Positions 25,406-35,423 of a DNA stretch of 52,712 nt are shown here, piece by piece. This DNA comes from an uncultured Treponema sp. GTDB lineage: Bacteria; Spirochaetota; Spirochaetia; Treponematales; Treponemataceae. The DNA lies in the NCBI GenBank assembly GCA_937877515.1, contig CALFIX010000022.1:1-52712 (forward strand), given 5' to 3'. The translations under genes and the position numbers were made by a program. The notes beneath the pieces were generated by a model. That model saw only the letters and a list, made by a program, of their open reading frames with translations, ran no database searches and was not told the origin of the DNA. How positions within the stretch are numbered: position 1 is the stretch's first letter; every line of letters begins with the position of its first letter.

Positions 25406-27541
25406 TTAATCAAATCTTCTGACAGAGAACTCTGCTTTTGGCATTTGTTTTTTTGCATCGCTTAGCTTTTTATAATGCCGGTAGAGTTCTTCTTGGGCAC
25501 TTAAAGGCTCTTCTTTTTTACCAGGAAAAATTGCCTGCCAGGTGCCGTCTTTCTTTAGCTCGTGAGAGTGAGTGTTGTCCTTAAAGTATGTCTTTAAAAT
25601 TTTCTTTATACTCTTAAATACCTCAGAATCAAGAATAGGAAACATAAGTTCTATACGTCTGTCTAAATTGCGTTCCATCCAGTCGGCACTGCTTAAGTAA
25701 AGTTCTTCTGAGCCGCCATTTTGAAAGTAATAAATTCTTGAGTGCTCCAGGTAGCGGTCTATTATGCTTATAACCTTTATGTTTTCGCTCATGCCAGTTA
25801 CACCAGGAACAAGAGTGCATATACCACGAATGTTTAAAAGTATTCGAACTCCTTTTTGACTTGCCTCATAAAGTTTTTCTATTATTTCTTTGTGGCATAA
25901 GCTGTTCATTTTTGCCATGATGAGCCCAGGGTGTTCTGGTGTGCTTTGTTTTATTTCGCGGTCTATTAATTCTATGAGGTGCGTTTTTAATGTAACTGGA
26001 GCCATTGCAATGTGGTGCATGGTCTGAACTGCACTGTAACCTGAGATTACGTTAAAGAAAAGTGTTGCATCTTGCACAATGTCATGGTTAGAAGTAAATA
26101 GCGAAAGGTCAGAATATGTTTTTGCAGTTTTAGGATTGTAGTTTCCTGTGCTTAAGTGAAGGTACCGTCTTATTCCATCGCTTTCTTTTCTTATGATGAG
26201 GCAAAGCTTTGCATGAACTTTTAAATTTACGACTCCGTATATTACGATAACTCCGGCATTTTCTAATTCGCTGGCCCAAGAAATATTTCTTTCTTCGTCA
26301 AATCGTGCTTTTAATTCTACAAATGCTGTAACCTGTTTGCCGTTTTTTGCAGCATCTTCCAAAGCTTTTATAATGGGACTATTGTTTCCTGTGCGGTACA
26401 AGGTAATTTTTATTGCAAGAACCTGTTCATCATTTGCAGCATTTTGAATAAATTTTACTACGGGTTCGTAACTTTGATATGGTACATTTAGAAGTACATC
26501 TTTCTGGCGTATGATGTTCCAATAGGATTCTTCTTCAGAAAAATCTTGAGAAGGTAAATGCTTCCATGCCGGGTATAAATAACTTTGAGCTTCTTCCAGT
26601 TTTGTAAGTGGAGAAAGTGAGCCCGGAAAAACAATTCCATTGACTTTATAAATGTCTCTGTCTGTAAGTTCTAATTTTTGTGTAAGAATTTTTATTAATG
26701 TTTCACTGGTTTCGTTACAAATCATGCGCACTGCAAAAGAAGATTTTCTTTTTATAAGAACTTCTTCCATTGCCTGAATAAATTTTTCGCCGGCATCTTC
26801 GTTTACAGACAGGTCTGCGTCACGAGAAACCTTAAAAATCAATTTTTCCTTTACGTTAAAGCCTGGAAATAATTCTGTTCCATACTCAGAAATAATATCC
26901 TCTAAAAGTGTAAAGCTTATTTTTTCATTTTCGTTTTGAGTAGGAAGATATATAACGCTGTTTAAGCTTTGAGGTACTGGTACTAATGCTAAAATTTCTG
27001 CTTCGTCCTGAACATTTAAGGGTGTTTCTTTTGAGTGCATTCCTTTTATGCGTTCCAGTAAAAATGCAATATTTAAAATTGAGCTGCCGGTTTTAGGAAA
27101 ATTTTCTCCGTCCGCTCTAAGCGGCGTAAGAACAGGAAAAATGTCGTGTCTGAAAAAACTTTCTGCAAAAGATTTTTGTGCTTCTGTAAAGCTGGAAGGC
27201 TTTATGTAGTTAAAGCCGTTTTGAGAAAGTTCTAATAAAATTTCTTTATTAAGGATTGCATTTCTAAGACGGGTTAATTCGTGACAGCGCTCAGAAATTT
27301 TTTCAAGTAAAGTAGTTCTGGAAAGTCCAGAGTCGTCTGTAAGTCTTGGGGTCTGTTTTTCTTCTCGCTTTATTGATGCAACTCTAACTTGAAAAAATTC
27401 ATCAAAGTTACTTGCAGTTATAGAAAGAAAGTTTAGCCGCTCTAAAAGAGGTATGTCTTTTCTTGTTGCTTCATTCAAAACACGTGCATTAAATTCTATC
27501 CAGCTAAGTTCTCTATTTATAAAATTGCATTTTACAGACAT
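25406..27541 (-). CDS. ppk: Polyphosphate kinase 1
   Basis: This 711-residue protein is of normal PPK1 length. It reversibly transfers the gamma phosphate of ATP to long-chain polyphosphate at the inner face of the membrane. Domains in order: N-terminal FINRELSWIEFNARVLNEA (residues 7-25), the head domain to about 310, and two phospholipase-D-like domains. The phosphorylated histidine is H443 in KVHAKLCLIIR, and the second conserved block is RYLHLSTGNYNPKTAKTYSD. A further conserved stretch is MNSLCHKEIIEKLYEASQ. It lies 12 bases downstream of the ppx-like gene, so synthesis and breakdown of polyphosphate are likely co-expressed. Confidence 0.95.
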   Translation of the reverse strand: MSVKCNFINRELSWIEFNARVLNEATRKDIPLLERLNFLSITASNFDEFFQVRVASIKREEKQTPRLTDDSGLSRTTLLEKISERCHELTRLRNAILNKEILLELSQNGFNYIKPSSFTEAQKSFAESFFRHDIFPVLTPLRADGENFPKTGSSILNIAFLLERIKGMHSKETPLNVQDEAEILALVPVPQSLNSVIYLPTQNENEKISFTLLEDIISEYGTELFPGFNVKEKLIFKVSRDADLSVNEDAGEKFIQAMEEVLIKRKSSFAVRMICNETSETLIKILTQKLELTDRDIYKVNGIVFPGSLSPLTKLEEAQSYLYPAWKHLPSQDFSEEESYWNIIRQKDVLLNVPYQSYEPVVKFIQNAANDEQVLAIKITLYRTGNNSPIIKALEDAAKNGKQVTAFVELKARFDEERNISWASELENAGVIVIYGVVNLKVHAKLCLIIRKESDGIRRYLHLSTGNYNPKTAKTYSDLSLFTSNHDIVQDATLFFNVISGYSAVQTMHHIAMAPVTLKTHLIELIDREIKQSTPEHPGLIMAKMNSLCHKEIIEKLYEASQKGVRILLNIRGICTLVPGVTGMSENIKVISIIDRYLEHSRIYYFQNGGSEELYLSSADWMERNLDRRIELMFPILDSEVFKSIKKILKTYFKDNTHSHELKKDGTWQAIFPGKKEEPLSAQEELYRHYKKLSDAKKQMPKAEFSVRRFD

Positions 27542-27553
27542 TCTATTTTCCTC

Positions 27554-29083
27554 TTAAACCAGTACGATTTTATACCCAAAAACATTTTCAAACAGATTGC
27601 CTTTTTCTCGTATTGCAAGTTGCTCCAGGCTAAGGTTGTGGTGTCCTTTTATTCTAAAGGTAATGCTGTCTTTGGCAAATGATATGGAAAAGTGAGAAAG
27701 CTTCTGTTGATGACTTCTGTCCAATGCATCTGCAACGCGCAAAATTGCACAGAGCTTTAGAATTATCATTCTGCTTGTTCTGGGTAAAAGCTTAAACTCT
27801 ATGTCATCCTGAGGCATTTTGTTTCCCTTGTGAAAACGGGCAATGTCTGCAACTAAATGAGTGTCGTCTCTGCTTAAACCAAATATTTCAGAGTTAAGGA
27901 TTATATAGCTTGAATGAATGTTGTGGTCTTTTGCCCTTATAAACATACCTATGTCGTGTAAAATTGCAGATACTTCTAAAAGTGTTCTCACGTGGTCATC
28001 TAATCCAAGTTCATTTTTTAGTGCATCATAAATTTTCAAGCTTGTTTTTCTTACAAACTGAGCGTGTTTTTCATCGCCCTGATATTTTCTTAAAAGTGTT
28101 GTGGCACTTGCAATTATCTGGTCGCTAAATTCTTGTGCTAAAACTTCATTTGGAGAATACATTTTACTGATTAAAACGCCCTCTCGTATAGAAGTTTCCG
28201 GCACTATAATTTTAGAAACCTTTGTAAGTTTTATAAACTCGTAATATGCCATTAATGAAATTTGAAAAGTTGGTGCATCGTTGTAGCTAAGTTTAAAGCG
28301 TGCAATACATTCTTCCAATGTGTAATGTTCTATTTCTTTTACAAAGCTTTCAAAATCTTCACGTTGAATTTCCCACAGAAAGGAAGAAACCGGTTTGCCG
28401 GAAAAAATTGCAGCAAGCTTCATGTCAGCACCAAGAGCAATAAACTGCTGTACCTTTCCTAAGCTTAATTCTGTGTTTAATGTTGCACTGGTGTTTCTTG
28501 TAAACTCTTCAATAAATCTTTTTGCATCATCGAGGCTTCCAATTATGCCACGAACTTTTTGTTCAATGATTACGGTTCCAAGTCTCATGCTGTGAGCTCC
28601 GGCCATGCGACCTCGTTCCATAAGCATCATTTCTGTAGCTCCTCCTGCAATCTCTAAGATTATGGAGTCGCTTTGTTGTACACTTACAGCTTCTTCTTTT
28701 AAGCATTCTGTTACTGCAATGTACATAAGCCTGTTTTCTTCTATGCCGTCTATTACGCGAACCGTAAAACCCGTTTTTACTTTTATGCGGTCAACAAATG
28801 GGTCCCTGTTACTTGCTTCGCGAACAGCACTTGTTCCAATTACAGTAACTTCTTCCCTGCTAAGACCCCATCCGGCCAATTGTTCTCCAAAGCGATTTAA
28901 AATCTGCAGGCAGCTTAAGAGTGTTACTCGACTTATAAAACCTTGAGTAAATACATCACGCCCTATGGCAACTGGTTGCTCGCTGCGGTCAAGAATGTAT
29001 CTTGTTTTGTCTTGAGTAATTTCGGCAACTAAAAGTCTTATTCCAGTTGAACCAATTTCTATTACTGCCTGCGGAGAGTTCAT
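27554..29083 (-). CDS. ppx: Ppx/GppA-type exopolyphosphatase with HD domain
   Basis: The start ATG 29083 is chosen for the GGAGAA site upstream and the family-like beginning AVIEIGSTGIRLLVAEI. The product is 509 residues. The N-terminal 300 residues are the actin-like Ppx/GppA phosphatase: phosphate-1 loop IEIGSTGIRL, ILEIAGGATEMMLM (phosphate-2) and IGTSAVREASNRDPF. The C-terminal 180 residues contain an HD metal-dependent phosphohydrolase-like domain (SAILHDIGMFI, ending in LRVADALDRSHQQ). It releases phosphate from polyphosphate or hydrolyses pppGpp. The pairing with ppk supports the former. Confidence 0.88.
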   Translation of the reverse strand: MNSPQAVIEIGSTGIRLLVAEITQDKTRYILDRSEQPVAIGRDVFTQGFISRVTLLSCLQILNRFGEQLAGWGLSREEVTVIGTSAVREASNRDPFVDRIKVKTGFTVRVIDGIEENRLMYIAVTECLKEEAVSVQQSDSIILEIAGGATEMMLMERGRMAGAHSMRLGTVIIEQKVRGIIGSLDDAKRFIEEFTRNTSATLNTELSLGKVQQFIALGADMKLAAIFSGKPVSSFLWEIQREDFESFVKEIEHYTLEECIARFKLSYNDAPTFQISLMAYYEFIKLTKVSKIIVPETSIREGVLISKMYSPNEVLAQEFSDQIIASATTLLRKYQGDEKHAQFVRKTSLKIYDALKNELGLDDHVRTLLEVSAILHDIGMFIRAKDHNIHSSYIILNSEIFGLSRDDTHLVADIARFHKGNKMPQDDIEFKLLPRTSRMIILKLCAILRVADALDRSHQQKLSHFSISFAKDSITFRIKGHHNLSLEQLAIREKGNLFENVFGYKIVLV

Positions 29084-29140
29084 CCTTTTCTTGTTCTCCC
29101 AAAAAATAAAATAAAAGCGCACTCAGTGGTGCGCCTTGCA

Positions 29141-30571
29141 TTAAAGCTTGTCTATAAGCATAGAACACTTTCCGCTTGGTATTGGAAGCGTCTTTTTCTT
29201 TTGATCAAGAATGTTAATGGTAAAGTAGTATAGCTTTTCACTTTCCATTTGAATTTCCCAACCGCGTGTGCTCTTGTTGCTTAAAATTGTAATGAGGTTT
29301 CTTTTAAGCGAAAGCTTTTCTATACCCATTATTTCCAGGTTTGGAATAATCCAGTCTACAGTCTTGCGAGGTAAGCTTATGTTTAAGCCTATGACGTTTT
29401 CTATCATAAGGGCAATTGTAGAAAGTCCCATAGAATGCAGATGGCGTTTTTTAGGGAAAGAAGGCATTCTGAATAAAGAGGCAGGTCCTTCCTTGCGTGG
29501 TAAATAGGCTTCGTAAAGATCTCCCTTTTGTTTTGTGTCAGCAGGGCTTAAAGCTTCCAGAATAAAATACAAGTGTCGAATTGCACATTCGCGGGCAAAA
29601 CCATATTGCTGATACTTTTCAAGTCCCTTTATAACCATAAAGTTAAGCTGAGGGAATACAGAGCCTTTATAACCTTCTCCGGATTCCTTAAAATCCGGAC
29701 TGTCTGCACTTAGAGAAGGAAATGGATGTTCTGTTCCAAACGTCTTCGGGTTAGAAAGATGAGCTATAAGCTGTTCCGCCTTATCTGCATTTGGAAGTTC
29801 AGCCATTAAAGGCCAGAAGCCGGCTATTGTTTTTTGAGGAAGACGCTGTTCATTTTTGTCTAAGTCGTGGTAGAAGCCTGTCTCCGGATCCCACATAAGA
29901 CTGTTTATGCGTGTCTTCAGGCTAAAGTACATCTTTTTATATTGGAAGCTTAAATCCTTGTCGTTTAAGATGTCTCCTAATGCACTCATGTGGGCTGCGT
30001 TAATTGCCATGCAGCTGTTAAAGTCTACCGTGTAATATGCACCCTTTCTTGGAGCATTGAACATAGAAGAGCTTTCCGGTGGAACTGCATATAAACCATT
30101 TTGCATTTTAAAAGTACGCTCAAGCCAGTCCATGTATTTTTGTAAGATTGGCATGACGTCTTTAATGCGGCGTTTGTTTGCGCTTTTGTGGTAGAGGTTA
30201 AATTCTGCCCATGCAAAGAGAGGTAAACCAACCCCTTCCGGATTATTTTTTTCTGTAATCGGTTTGTTTGTTTTTGCGTCGTACTTCCATCTTATGGCAC
30301 CATTTTCTTCCTGGCGCTCATAAAAGTAGTCAATATTCTTACTGGCTGGATAATTCCTGTTTGAGTAAACTAAGAAAAATGAAGAGAAAATAGATTCGGC
30401 CTGATCTAATATAAATTCACCGTTTGTGGGGTAAATGAAATAGCCGTCAAGAGACTGGTCTCCGGTTGCAGGGTCAATCCAGTAGTCTTGTAGCCAGTTC
30501 CAGGTTTTATCATAAATGTCTACAAAATCCTGATCATAAAAGTGGATTTTGGGAAAGTCTTTTTTATTCAC
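29141..30571 (-). CDS. GH37/GH63-like (alpha/alpha)6-barrel glycosidase
   Basis: This 476-residue protein has no signal peptide. The helical barrel features FIYPTNGEFILDQAESIFSSFFLVY and NPEGVGLPLFAWAEFNLY, followed by WLERTFKMQNGLYAVPPE and TVDFNSCMAINAAHMSALG. MWDPETGFYHDLDKNE, FWPLMAELPNADKAEQL and YKGSVFPQLNFMVIKGL place it among trehalase-like and mannosyl-glycosidase families (GH37/GH63 clan). The C-terminal 90 residues form a small beta domain. The exact substrate is unknown. It lies in line with ppx but 58 bases upstream of it. Confidence 0.75.
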   Translation of the reverse strand: MNKKDFPKIHFYDQDFVDIYDKTWNWLQDYWIDPATGDQSLDGYFIYPTNGEFILDQAESIFSSFFLVYSNRNYPASKNIDYFYERQEENGAIRWKYDAKTNKPITEKNNPEGVGLPLFAWAEFNLYHKSANKRRIKDVMPILQKYMDWLERTFKMQNGLYAVPPESSSMFNAPRKGAYYTVDFNSCMAINAAHMSALGDILNDKDLSFQYKKMYFSLKTRINSLMWDPETGFYHDLDKNEQRLPQKTIAGFWPLMAELPNADKAEQLIAHLSNPKTFGTEHPFPSLSADSPDFKESGEGYKGSVFPQLNFMVIKGLEKYQQYGFARECAIRHLYFILEALSPADTKQKGDLYEAYLPRKEGPASLFRMPSFPKKRHLHSMGLSTIALMIENVIGLNISLPRKTVDWIIPNLEIMGIEKLSLKRNLITILSNKSTRGWEIQMESEKLYYFTINILDQKKKTLPIPSGKCSMLIDKL

Positions 30572-30607
30572 AATTACTCCTAGTAATATGAGCTTTGCAA
30601 GTTCCTC

Positions 30608-30627
30608 ATTATATCATAAATTTATGA
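30608..30627 (-). promoter_or_regulatory. -10 element and 14-bp palindrome before the glycosidase gene
   Basis: On the minus strand TATAAT (30613-30608) lies about 37 bases before the start codon. It directly adjoins a perfect palindrome TCATAAATTTATGA at 30614-30627, where a repressor would block the -10 to -35 region. The -35 is weak. The remaining gap to 30792 is AT-rich with nothing else recognised. Confidence 0.5.
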
Positions 30628-30792
30628 AAATCGGTATAAATCTTCAAAAAAAAATTTGAAAATTTATGCTTTTTTTGCATTTTTTAACTGAATTTTACGT
30701 TTTTGCTCTAGAATTCTTGAAACATTTCTCATTAATATAACTAAAATATACCCAAGTTAGTTACTATTCTACTAAACAAAATAAAAAAAATC

Positions 30793-32559
30793 TTAAGATT
30801 TATTTGTAAAATTTGCAGCAGGGTCGCAGAAGAGCCTTATAAGTTCAGTTCTGTTTTTATGTCTGGACTTAAGGAATAATGTCTCGCTTTCTGCCTGATA
30901 GACATATCCAGAAGAATTATAGGTTTCAAAGCGCGGGTCTGTGCGGAACATCATTGACTGAATTTCTATAAGTGAATGGAATGTAGGTACTCCGTTTATT
31001 ATTAAGTAATGTGTTAAACCAAGCGGATAATTTATGTTGATATTTACAACATCCTCATCTGCTATGGTGTAAGAAATGTTTTGAGCGCAAGTCCATGCCC
31101 ATACAGCCTTGGAACCGTAGTAGCCTAGAATTTCTGTATGCGGATAGTAGAAATTATCTTCTGCAATGTACGGGTAAATATTGCAAAGCGTGCTTGTGTC
31201 TATGTTCTGTACAGTCTTTAATGCCTGGCTGGCAAGTATGAAGCCTGTTGTTGCACAGTCTGCATTGCTTGTAAGCTTACCATAGCGAATAAGGGCAAGG
31301 CCTGTAAGAACGCTAAGCTCGGTGTTTGCCGGAATGCCGTTTTCTGAAAGTTCTAAAGAAAGATTGTCTTCGCTCAGCTTCAGGCAGTCTGTAATTGTGC
31401 TAATGCATGCTTCCAAAGTATTTGAAAGATGAGAAGCTAAGTTTTCGTCAGTTTTATAAATTGTTGTATAAAGTAAGAGTATACTTGAAGCCTGAGTAAG
31501 AGTCGGCTTAAAGTTTTCCTGCGGAATTGAACTTGGCATGTTTAAGAGGGCAGATGCTTTTGAAGTTTTCTTTATGCGTAATATGTAATCTGCAATTCCT
31601 TCTACCGTAAAGATTTCCAGGTTTCTGTCAGAAATAGCACTGTCCGTCATGCTTGCAAATTTTTCTGTCTGCATAACAAGGCTTCTGTTCATGTTTACAA
31701 GATTGTCAAAGTAAGGTGACGAAATGTAAGTTCTTCTGTTGCCTTTTTTAAATGAGTCTGGAACTGCGTCTAATGCTTCTGCATAGCGGGAAGTAAAAGC
31801 CATTTCTGCAACGTATGCAATAACCTGTTTTTCTGTAAGGGAGTCAGATTCAGCAGTGTAGAAGAGCGAAGAAACTCTAGGTATTACGGCACTTCTTGCA
31901 GCCTGTACACTGGAATTGTAAGTGTTTTCATCTATGCTTGAAATTACGTTTGCCATCTCAAAGCTAAATTTCTTTGTTGGGTCATAAGAGGTAAATGCCA
32001 GTGATGTTTCTGAACTGAAAATCGCTCTCTCGTCAGTAAATTCTTTGGATGTAAATGAATAAAGGTTATTCTTTGTAGAAAGAATAAGTTTGTCGTTGGC
32101 CTTGTTGTCTATAGTATAGCTGGAGCCTGTCTTGTAAGGAATGGAAATGTTTGCTCCGTAAGATGGGGTAGAAACATTTACAAAGAGGTCTGCGTCGTTT
32201 GAAGTGTCGCTGACTGCAAAAGTAAGAGTTGTTCTGTCATTAAAAATGAACTTCGCAGAATTTTCATCTTCTTTCCATGAAGTAAGGGTTAGGGAAGTTT
32301 CGTTTCCGTCTTTATCTATACTTTTAACGGGGTTTGTGTCGTCAAAAGAAAAAGTAACTCCCTTAAAGTTTACTTGCAACTGATTGCGGAGTTCCATTAT
32401 ATTGTTTTCTGTTTCTGTCTGAGCCATTGTAAGGCGCATTGTACCGATGGAACGAGAAATAACTGATTCTGTCTTAAATTGAAGCACAAAAATGCCGACA
32501 ATTACAGCGGAGTAAAGTAGTAAAAGACTAAAAAACTTTCTTACAGGATGTTTACGCAT
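30793..32559 (-). CDS. Exported or membrane-anchored protein of unknown function
   Basis: This 588-residue protein has a basic N-terminus, a membrane segment at about residues 9-25 and no lipobox, so it is probably anchored by its N-terminus with the remainder in the periplasm. A coiled-coil-prone stretch (RLTMAQTETENNIMELRNQLQ) follows, then a beta-rich region (about 60-215) and a helical region of about 350 residues that includes alpha-helical repeats (ALLNMPSSIPQENF, ILLLYTTIYKTDENLASHLS). No enzyme motif is seen. I do not recognise the family. It is divergent, with a 48-base gap, from the TPR lipoprotein gene, which suggests a functional link. Confidence 0.75.
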   Translation of the reverse strand: MRKHPVRKFFSLLLLYSAVIVGIFVLQFKTESVISRSIGTMRLTMAQTETENNIMELRNQLQVNFKGVTFSFDDTNPVKSIDKDGNETSLTLTSWKEDENSAKFIFNDRTTLTFAVSDTSNDADLFVNVSTPSYGANISIPYKTGSSYTIDNKANDKLILSTKNNLYSFTSKEFTDERAIFSSETSLAFTSYDPTKKFSFEMANVISSIDENTYNSSVQAARSAVIPRVSSLFYTAESDSLTEKQVIAYVAEMAFTSRYAEALDAVPDSFKKGNRRTYISSPYFDNLVNMNRSLVMQTEKFASMTDSAISDRNLEIFTVEGIADYILRIKKTSKASALLNMPSSIPQENFKPTLTQASSILLLYTTIYKTDENLASHLSNTLEACISTITDCLKLSEDNLSLELSENGIPANTELSVLTGLALIRYGKLTSNADCATTGFILASQALKTVQNIDTSTLCNIYPYIAEDNFYYPHTEILGYYGSKAVWAWTCAQNISYTIADEDVVNININYPLGLTHYLIINGVPTFHSLIEIQSMMFRTDPRFETYNSSGYVYQAESETLFLKSRHKNRTELIRLFCDPAANFTNKS

Positions 32560-32567
32560 TTTACGGT

Positions 32568-32596
32568 ATTCTATCTAGGACAGACACAAAATTCAA
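32568..32596 (-). promoter_or_regulatory. Promoter of the exported protein gene
   Basis: On the minus strand TTGAAT (32596-32591) and TAGAAT (32573-32568) are 17 bases apart, ending 8 bases before the start codon. That is a very short leader, so the call is tentative. Confidence 0.4.
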
Positions 32597-32607
32597 TAGA
32601 GGGTATT

Positions 32608-34167
32608 ATGAAAAAAAAGTTAGAAAAAATATATGCTTTCCTGGCATTGCTATCTGTAATTTGTTTAATTTCTTGTGCCACCACAGAAAAAGCAGAAAAA
32701 AGTGAAAATACAGTTCAGGAGAAAAAAGTTGAAAAGCCTTCCGGGGTAAAAAAGCTTTCCAAAGAAGAGTTTATAAAGCTTTGCCTTGAAGAATTAAAAA
32801 CTTCCGGGGCACGTTCTGCCCTTTCGTTTTATAAGAACGTAAGTCCCTCTTATGAAAATGATGAGGATATTTTAAAATTAAAAAGCTCCCTTGTAAAAAC
32901 AGCATTTATGGAAGACTTGAATGCTGCAATGGAAAGCGGAAGCATAAAGGATGCCCTCTCTTTGTATGACTCATTACCGGAAGAACTTTCTTCAGATTTT
33001 AATCTCAGACTTATAAAGGCCTCTCTTTTGTATAGCGACGGTTCTTTGGATGAAGCTTCTCTTTTGTGCTCTGAACTTTTAAAAGAAGATGCAGGAAACG
33101 CAGATGTTTTGGAGCTTTCTGCCTTAATTGCACAGGCTAAAGGAAATACAAACGAATCAAATAAGAGAATACAAGAGATTTTAAAAAAGGACAAATATAA
33201 TTCTAGTGCAAATATAATGCTAGCAGATCAGGCTTTTAGTAAACATAATTATAAACTTGCCCGCCGTTACTATGAAACTGCATTAATAAGAGAACCGGAG
33301 AATAATGATGCAAGATTTGGAATGGGAAGGGCTGACTACTTTTTAGAAAATGATGAAAAGGCAGAAGAAGAGTTTAAGCGCATCATAGAAAATGACCCTG
33401 AATATGCACCGGCTTATGCATATCTTGCAAAGCTTGCTTCTGCCAATAATGAATATTACATTGCAGATCAGTACGGACAGGTCGCCGTCAGACTGGATCC
33501 GACAAACTATGACTACATAATGGACTACGGCATGTATGAGAGGGAGCTTGGACGTTTTGATTCTGCAGAAAAATTATGGACTAAAGCAATCAGTTTGCAG
33601 CCTGATTATTTTTTAGCCTATGCATACAGAGCGGGTCTTTATGATGAGCTAGACAGGTTTACAGAAGCATTGACTGACTATCGCACGGTTATAAAACTGA
33701 ACCCTGATTATTATTATGCGTATGAAAGTATGGCAATTCTTGCAGTTCACGACAAAAAATGGCAGCTTGCAATAGATGCATTTAAAGAGTGTCAAAAGAA
33801 AAATGCAAATAACATTTCGTATCCTCTTATGATAACTTACTGCTATTACATGGCGGGAAAACCTCAGGAAGCAAAATCTTATAGCGACAGTGTGCTTAGA
33901 AAAATGCAGCGCGATGACGAGTGGTGGATGCTTAGGGCTTTTCATGACCAGAGCATGGACAGAGGTTTGCCGCAGAGGGTTTCAAAGATTAATAATACCA
34001 CTCAGCGAGGAAAGATGAATTTTTATCTCGGGCTTTTTAATGAAATGCTGGGTAGTACAGAAATGGCAAAGGAATATTATGCAAAAGTTCTTGCGTTAAA
34101 CAGTCCTATGTTTTTTGAATTCCGTATTGCCGAGTGGAATATTGGAACAATTGGAGATGATGAGTAA
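32608..34167 (+). CDS. TPR-repeat lipoprotein
   Basis: The start ATG 32608 follows a GAGGG site, and an upstream extension of the frame has none. The product is 519 residues with a lipoprotein signal ending VICLISC (C23), then a charged linker (KAEKSENTVQEKKVEKPSG). The mature protein is built of tetratricopeptide repeats from about residue 50. Examples are HNYKLARRYYETALIREPENNDARFGMGRA and DRFTEALTDYRTVIKLNPDYYYAYESMA, interrupted by shorter pairs. It is probably a periplasmic or outer-membrane scaffold for protein complexes. Its stop overlaps the TraB gene start (TAATG). Confidence 0.85.
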   Translation: MKKKLEKIYAFLALLSVICLISCATTEKAEKSENTVQEKKVEKPSGVKKLSKEEFIKLCLEELKTSGARSALSFYKNVSPSYENDEDILKLKSSLVKTAFMEDLNAAMESGSIKDALSLYDSLPEELSSDFNLRLIKASLLYSDGSLDEASLLCSELLKEDAGNADVLELSALIAQAKGNTNESNKRIQEILKKDKYNSSANIMLADQAFSKHNYKLARRYYETALIREPENNDARFGMGRADYFLENDEKAEEEFKRIIENDPEYAPAYAYLAKLASANNEYYIADQYGQVAVRLDPTNYDYIMDYGMYERELGRFDSAEKLWTKAISLQPDYFLAYAYRAGLYDELDRFTEALTDYRTVIKLNPDYYYAYESMAILAVHDKKWQLAIDAFKECQKKNANNISYPLMITYCYYMAGKPQEAKSYSDSVLRKMQRDDEWWMLRAFHDQSMDRGLPQRVSKINNTTQRGKMNFYLGLFNEMLGSTEMAKEYYAKVLALNSPMFFEFRIAEWNIGTIGDDE

Positions 34168-35408
34168 TGGAAGATGTTAGTTCAACTCAAAAAAAATTAA
34201 GCCTTAACGGGCACGAAATAATACTTGTAGGAACAGCCCATGTTTCTGCCCTCAGCATAGAAGAAGTAAATACCAGTATAAAGCAGGAAAAGCCTGATGC
34301 GGTTGCCATAGAGCTGGATGAAAAACGCCTGGAAAGCATGAAAGATAAAGATGCCTGGCGTAAGATGGATATTGTAAAGGTCTTGCGCAATAAGCAGGGC
34401 TTTTTAATGCTTGCAAATATTGTTTTGGCATCGTATCAAAAAAAGATGGGGCAGCCTGCCGGTGTAAAACCGGGAGACGAAATGGCAGCCGCTATAAATA
34501 CTTGTGAAGAACTTGGCATTCCTCAAGAAATGGTAGACCGACCCATTGCTGTAACATTGCGCCGCGCGTGGGCAAAAAATTCTCTCTGGGGTAAGTGTAA
34601 GCTTTTAGCAGCTTTGCTTTCTAGTGCATTTAGTAAAGAAGAAATAGCTCCGGAAGAAGTTGAAAAGTTAAAAAAAGAAAGCGAAATGGACAGCATGATG
34701 TCTGAGCTTTCCAGCTATCTTCCAAAAGTAAAAGAAGTTCTGATTGATGAACGTGATCGTTACCTTGCAAGCCATATATGGCAGTGCGCTCAGAAGTATG
34801 GAGAAAACAGCAGGGTTCTTGCAGTTTTAGGTGCGGGGCATTTACCCGGAGTTGTCTCCTATTTAGAAAAACTTTCTTCCGGACAGGTGGACGCAGGCTG
34901 TAGCGACATAAACGAAGTTCCTCAGAAAAGTGTTGGTTCTAAAATTGCCTCATGGATTATTCCTGCTTTAATAGTTGCCTTAATCGTTATGGGCTTTGTT
35001 TACGGCGGAGTCCAGGCAGGACGCCAAATGTTGGGTGCCTGGTTTATATGGAATGGAGTGCTTGCAGGTATTGGTGCAATAATCGCCTGCGCAAATCCTC
35101 TGGTAGTCTTAGTCTCTGTTTTGGGTGCTCCCTTTACCTCTCTTTGTCCGTTTATAGGAATCGGTATTGTTTCTGGAATCCTGCAGGCCTTAATTTGTAA
35201 GCCCAAAGTTCAGGACATGGAAAAGCTTTCAGAAGACGCTGCAAGTTTAAAAGGATTTTATAAAAACCGAATACTCAGAGTTCTCTTAGTTTTTGTTCTG
35301 ACTTCTGTCGGCTCAAGCATTGGAACCTTTGTTGCCGGAGCCAGCTTTGTTGCAACCATAAGTACATTCTTTGAAAAAATTATAGAATCCGTAAAGGCTG
35401 TGTTTTAA
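34167..35408 (+). CDS. TraB/PrgY-family membrane protein
   Basis: This 413-residue protein has an N-terminal TraB domain with the first motif VGTAHVS at residues 21-27, a conserved glutamate in DAVAIELDEKRL and DERDRYLASHIWQCAQ, and LAVLGAGHLPGV. The C-terminal part has several membrane helices (about 265-290, 300-350 and 365-390). The family includes the enterococcal pheromone-shutdown protein PrgY and is thought to be a membrane metalloprotease or inhibitor. The function in spirochaetes is unknown. It is co-translated with the TPR lipoprotein. Confidence 0.88.
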   Translation: MEDVSSTQKKLSLNGHEIILVGTAHVSALSIEEVNTSIKQEKPDAVAIELDEKRLESMKDKDAWRKMDIVKVLRNKQGFLMLANIVLASYQKKMGQPAGVKPGDEMAAAINTCEELGIPQEMVDRPIAVTLRRAWAKNSLWGKCKLLAALLSSAFSKEEIAPEEVEKLKKESEMDSMMSELSSYLPKVKEVLIDERDRYLASHIWQCAQKYGENSRVLAVLGAGHLPGVVSYLEKLSSGQVDAGCSDINEVPQKSVGSKIASWIIPALIVALIVMGFVYGGVQAGRQMLGAWFIWNGVLAGIGAIIACANPLVVLVSVLGAPFTSLCPFIGIGIVSGILQALICKPKVQDMEKLSEDAASLKGFYKNRILRVLLVFVLTSVGSSIGTFVAGASFVATISTFFEKIIESVKAVF

Positions 35409-35423
35409 AAATACAGTTTTCCT

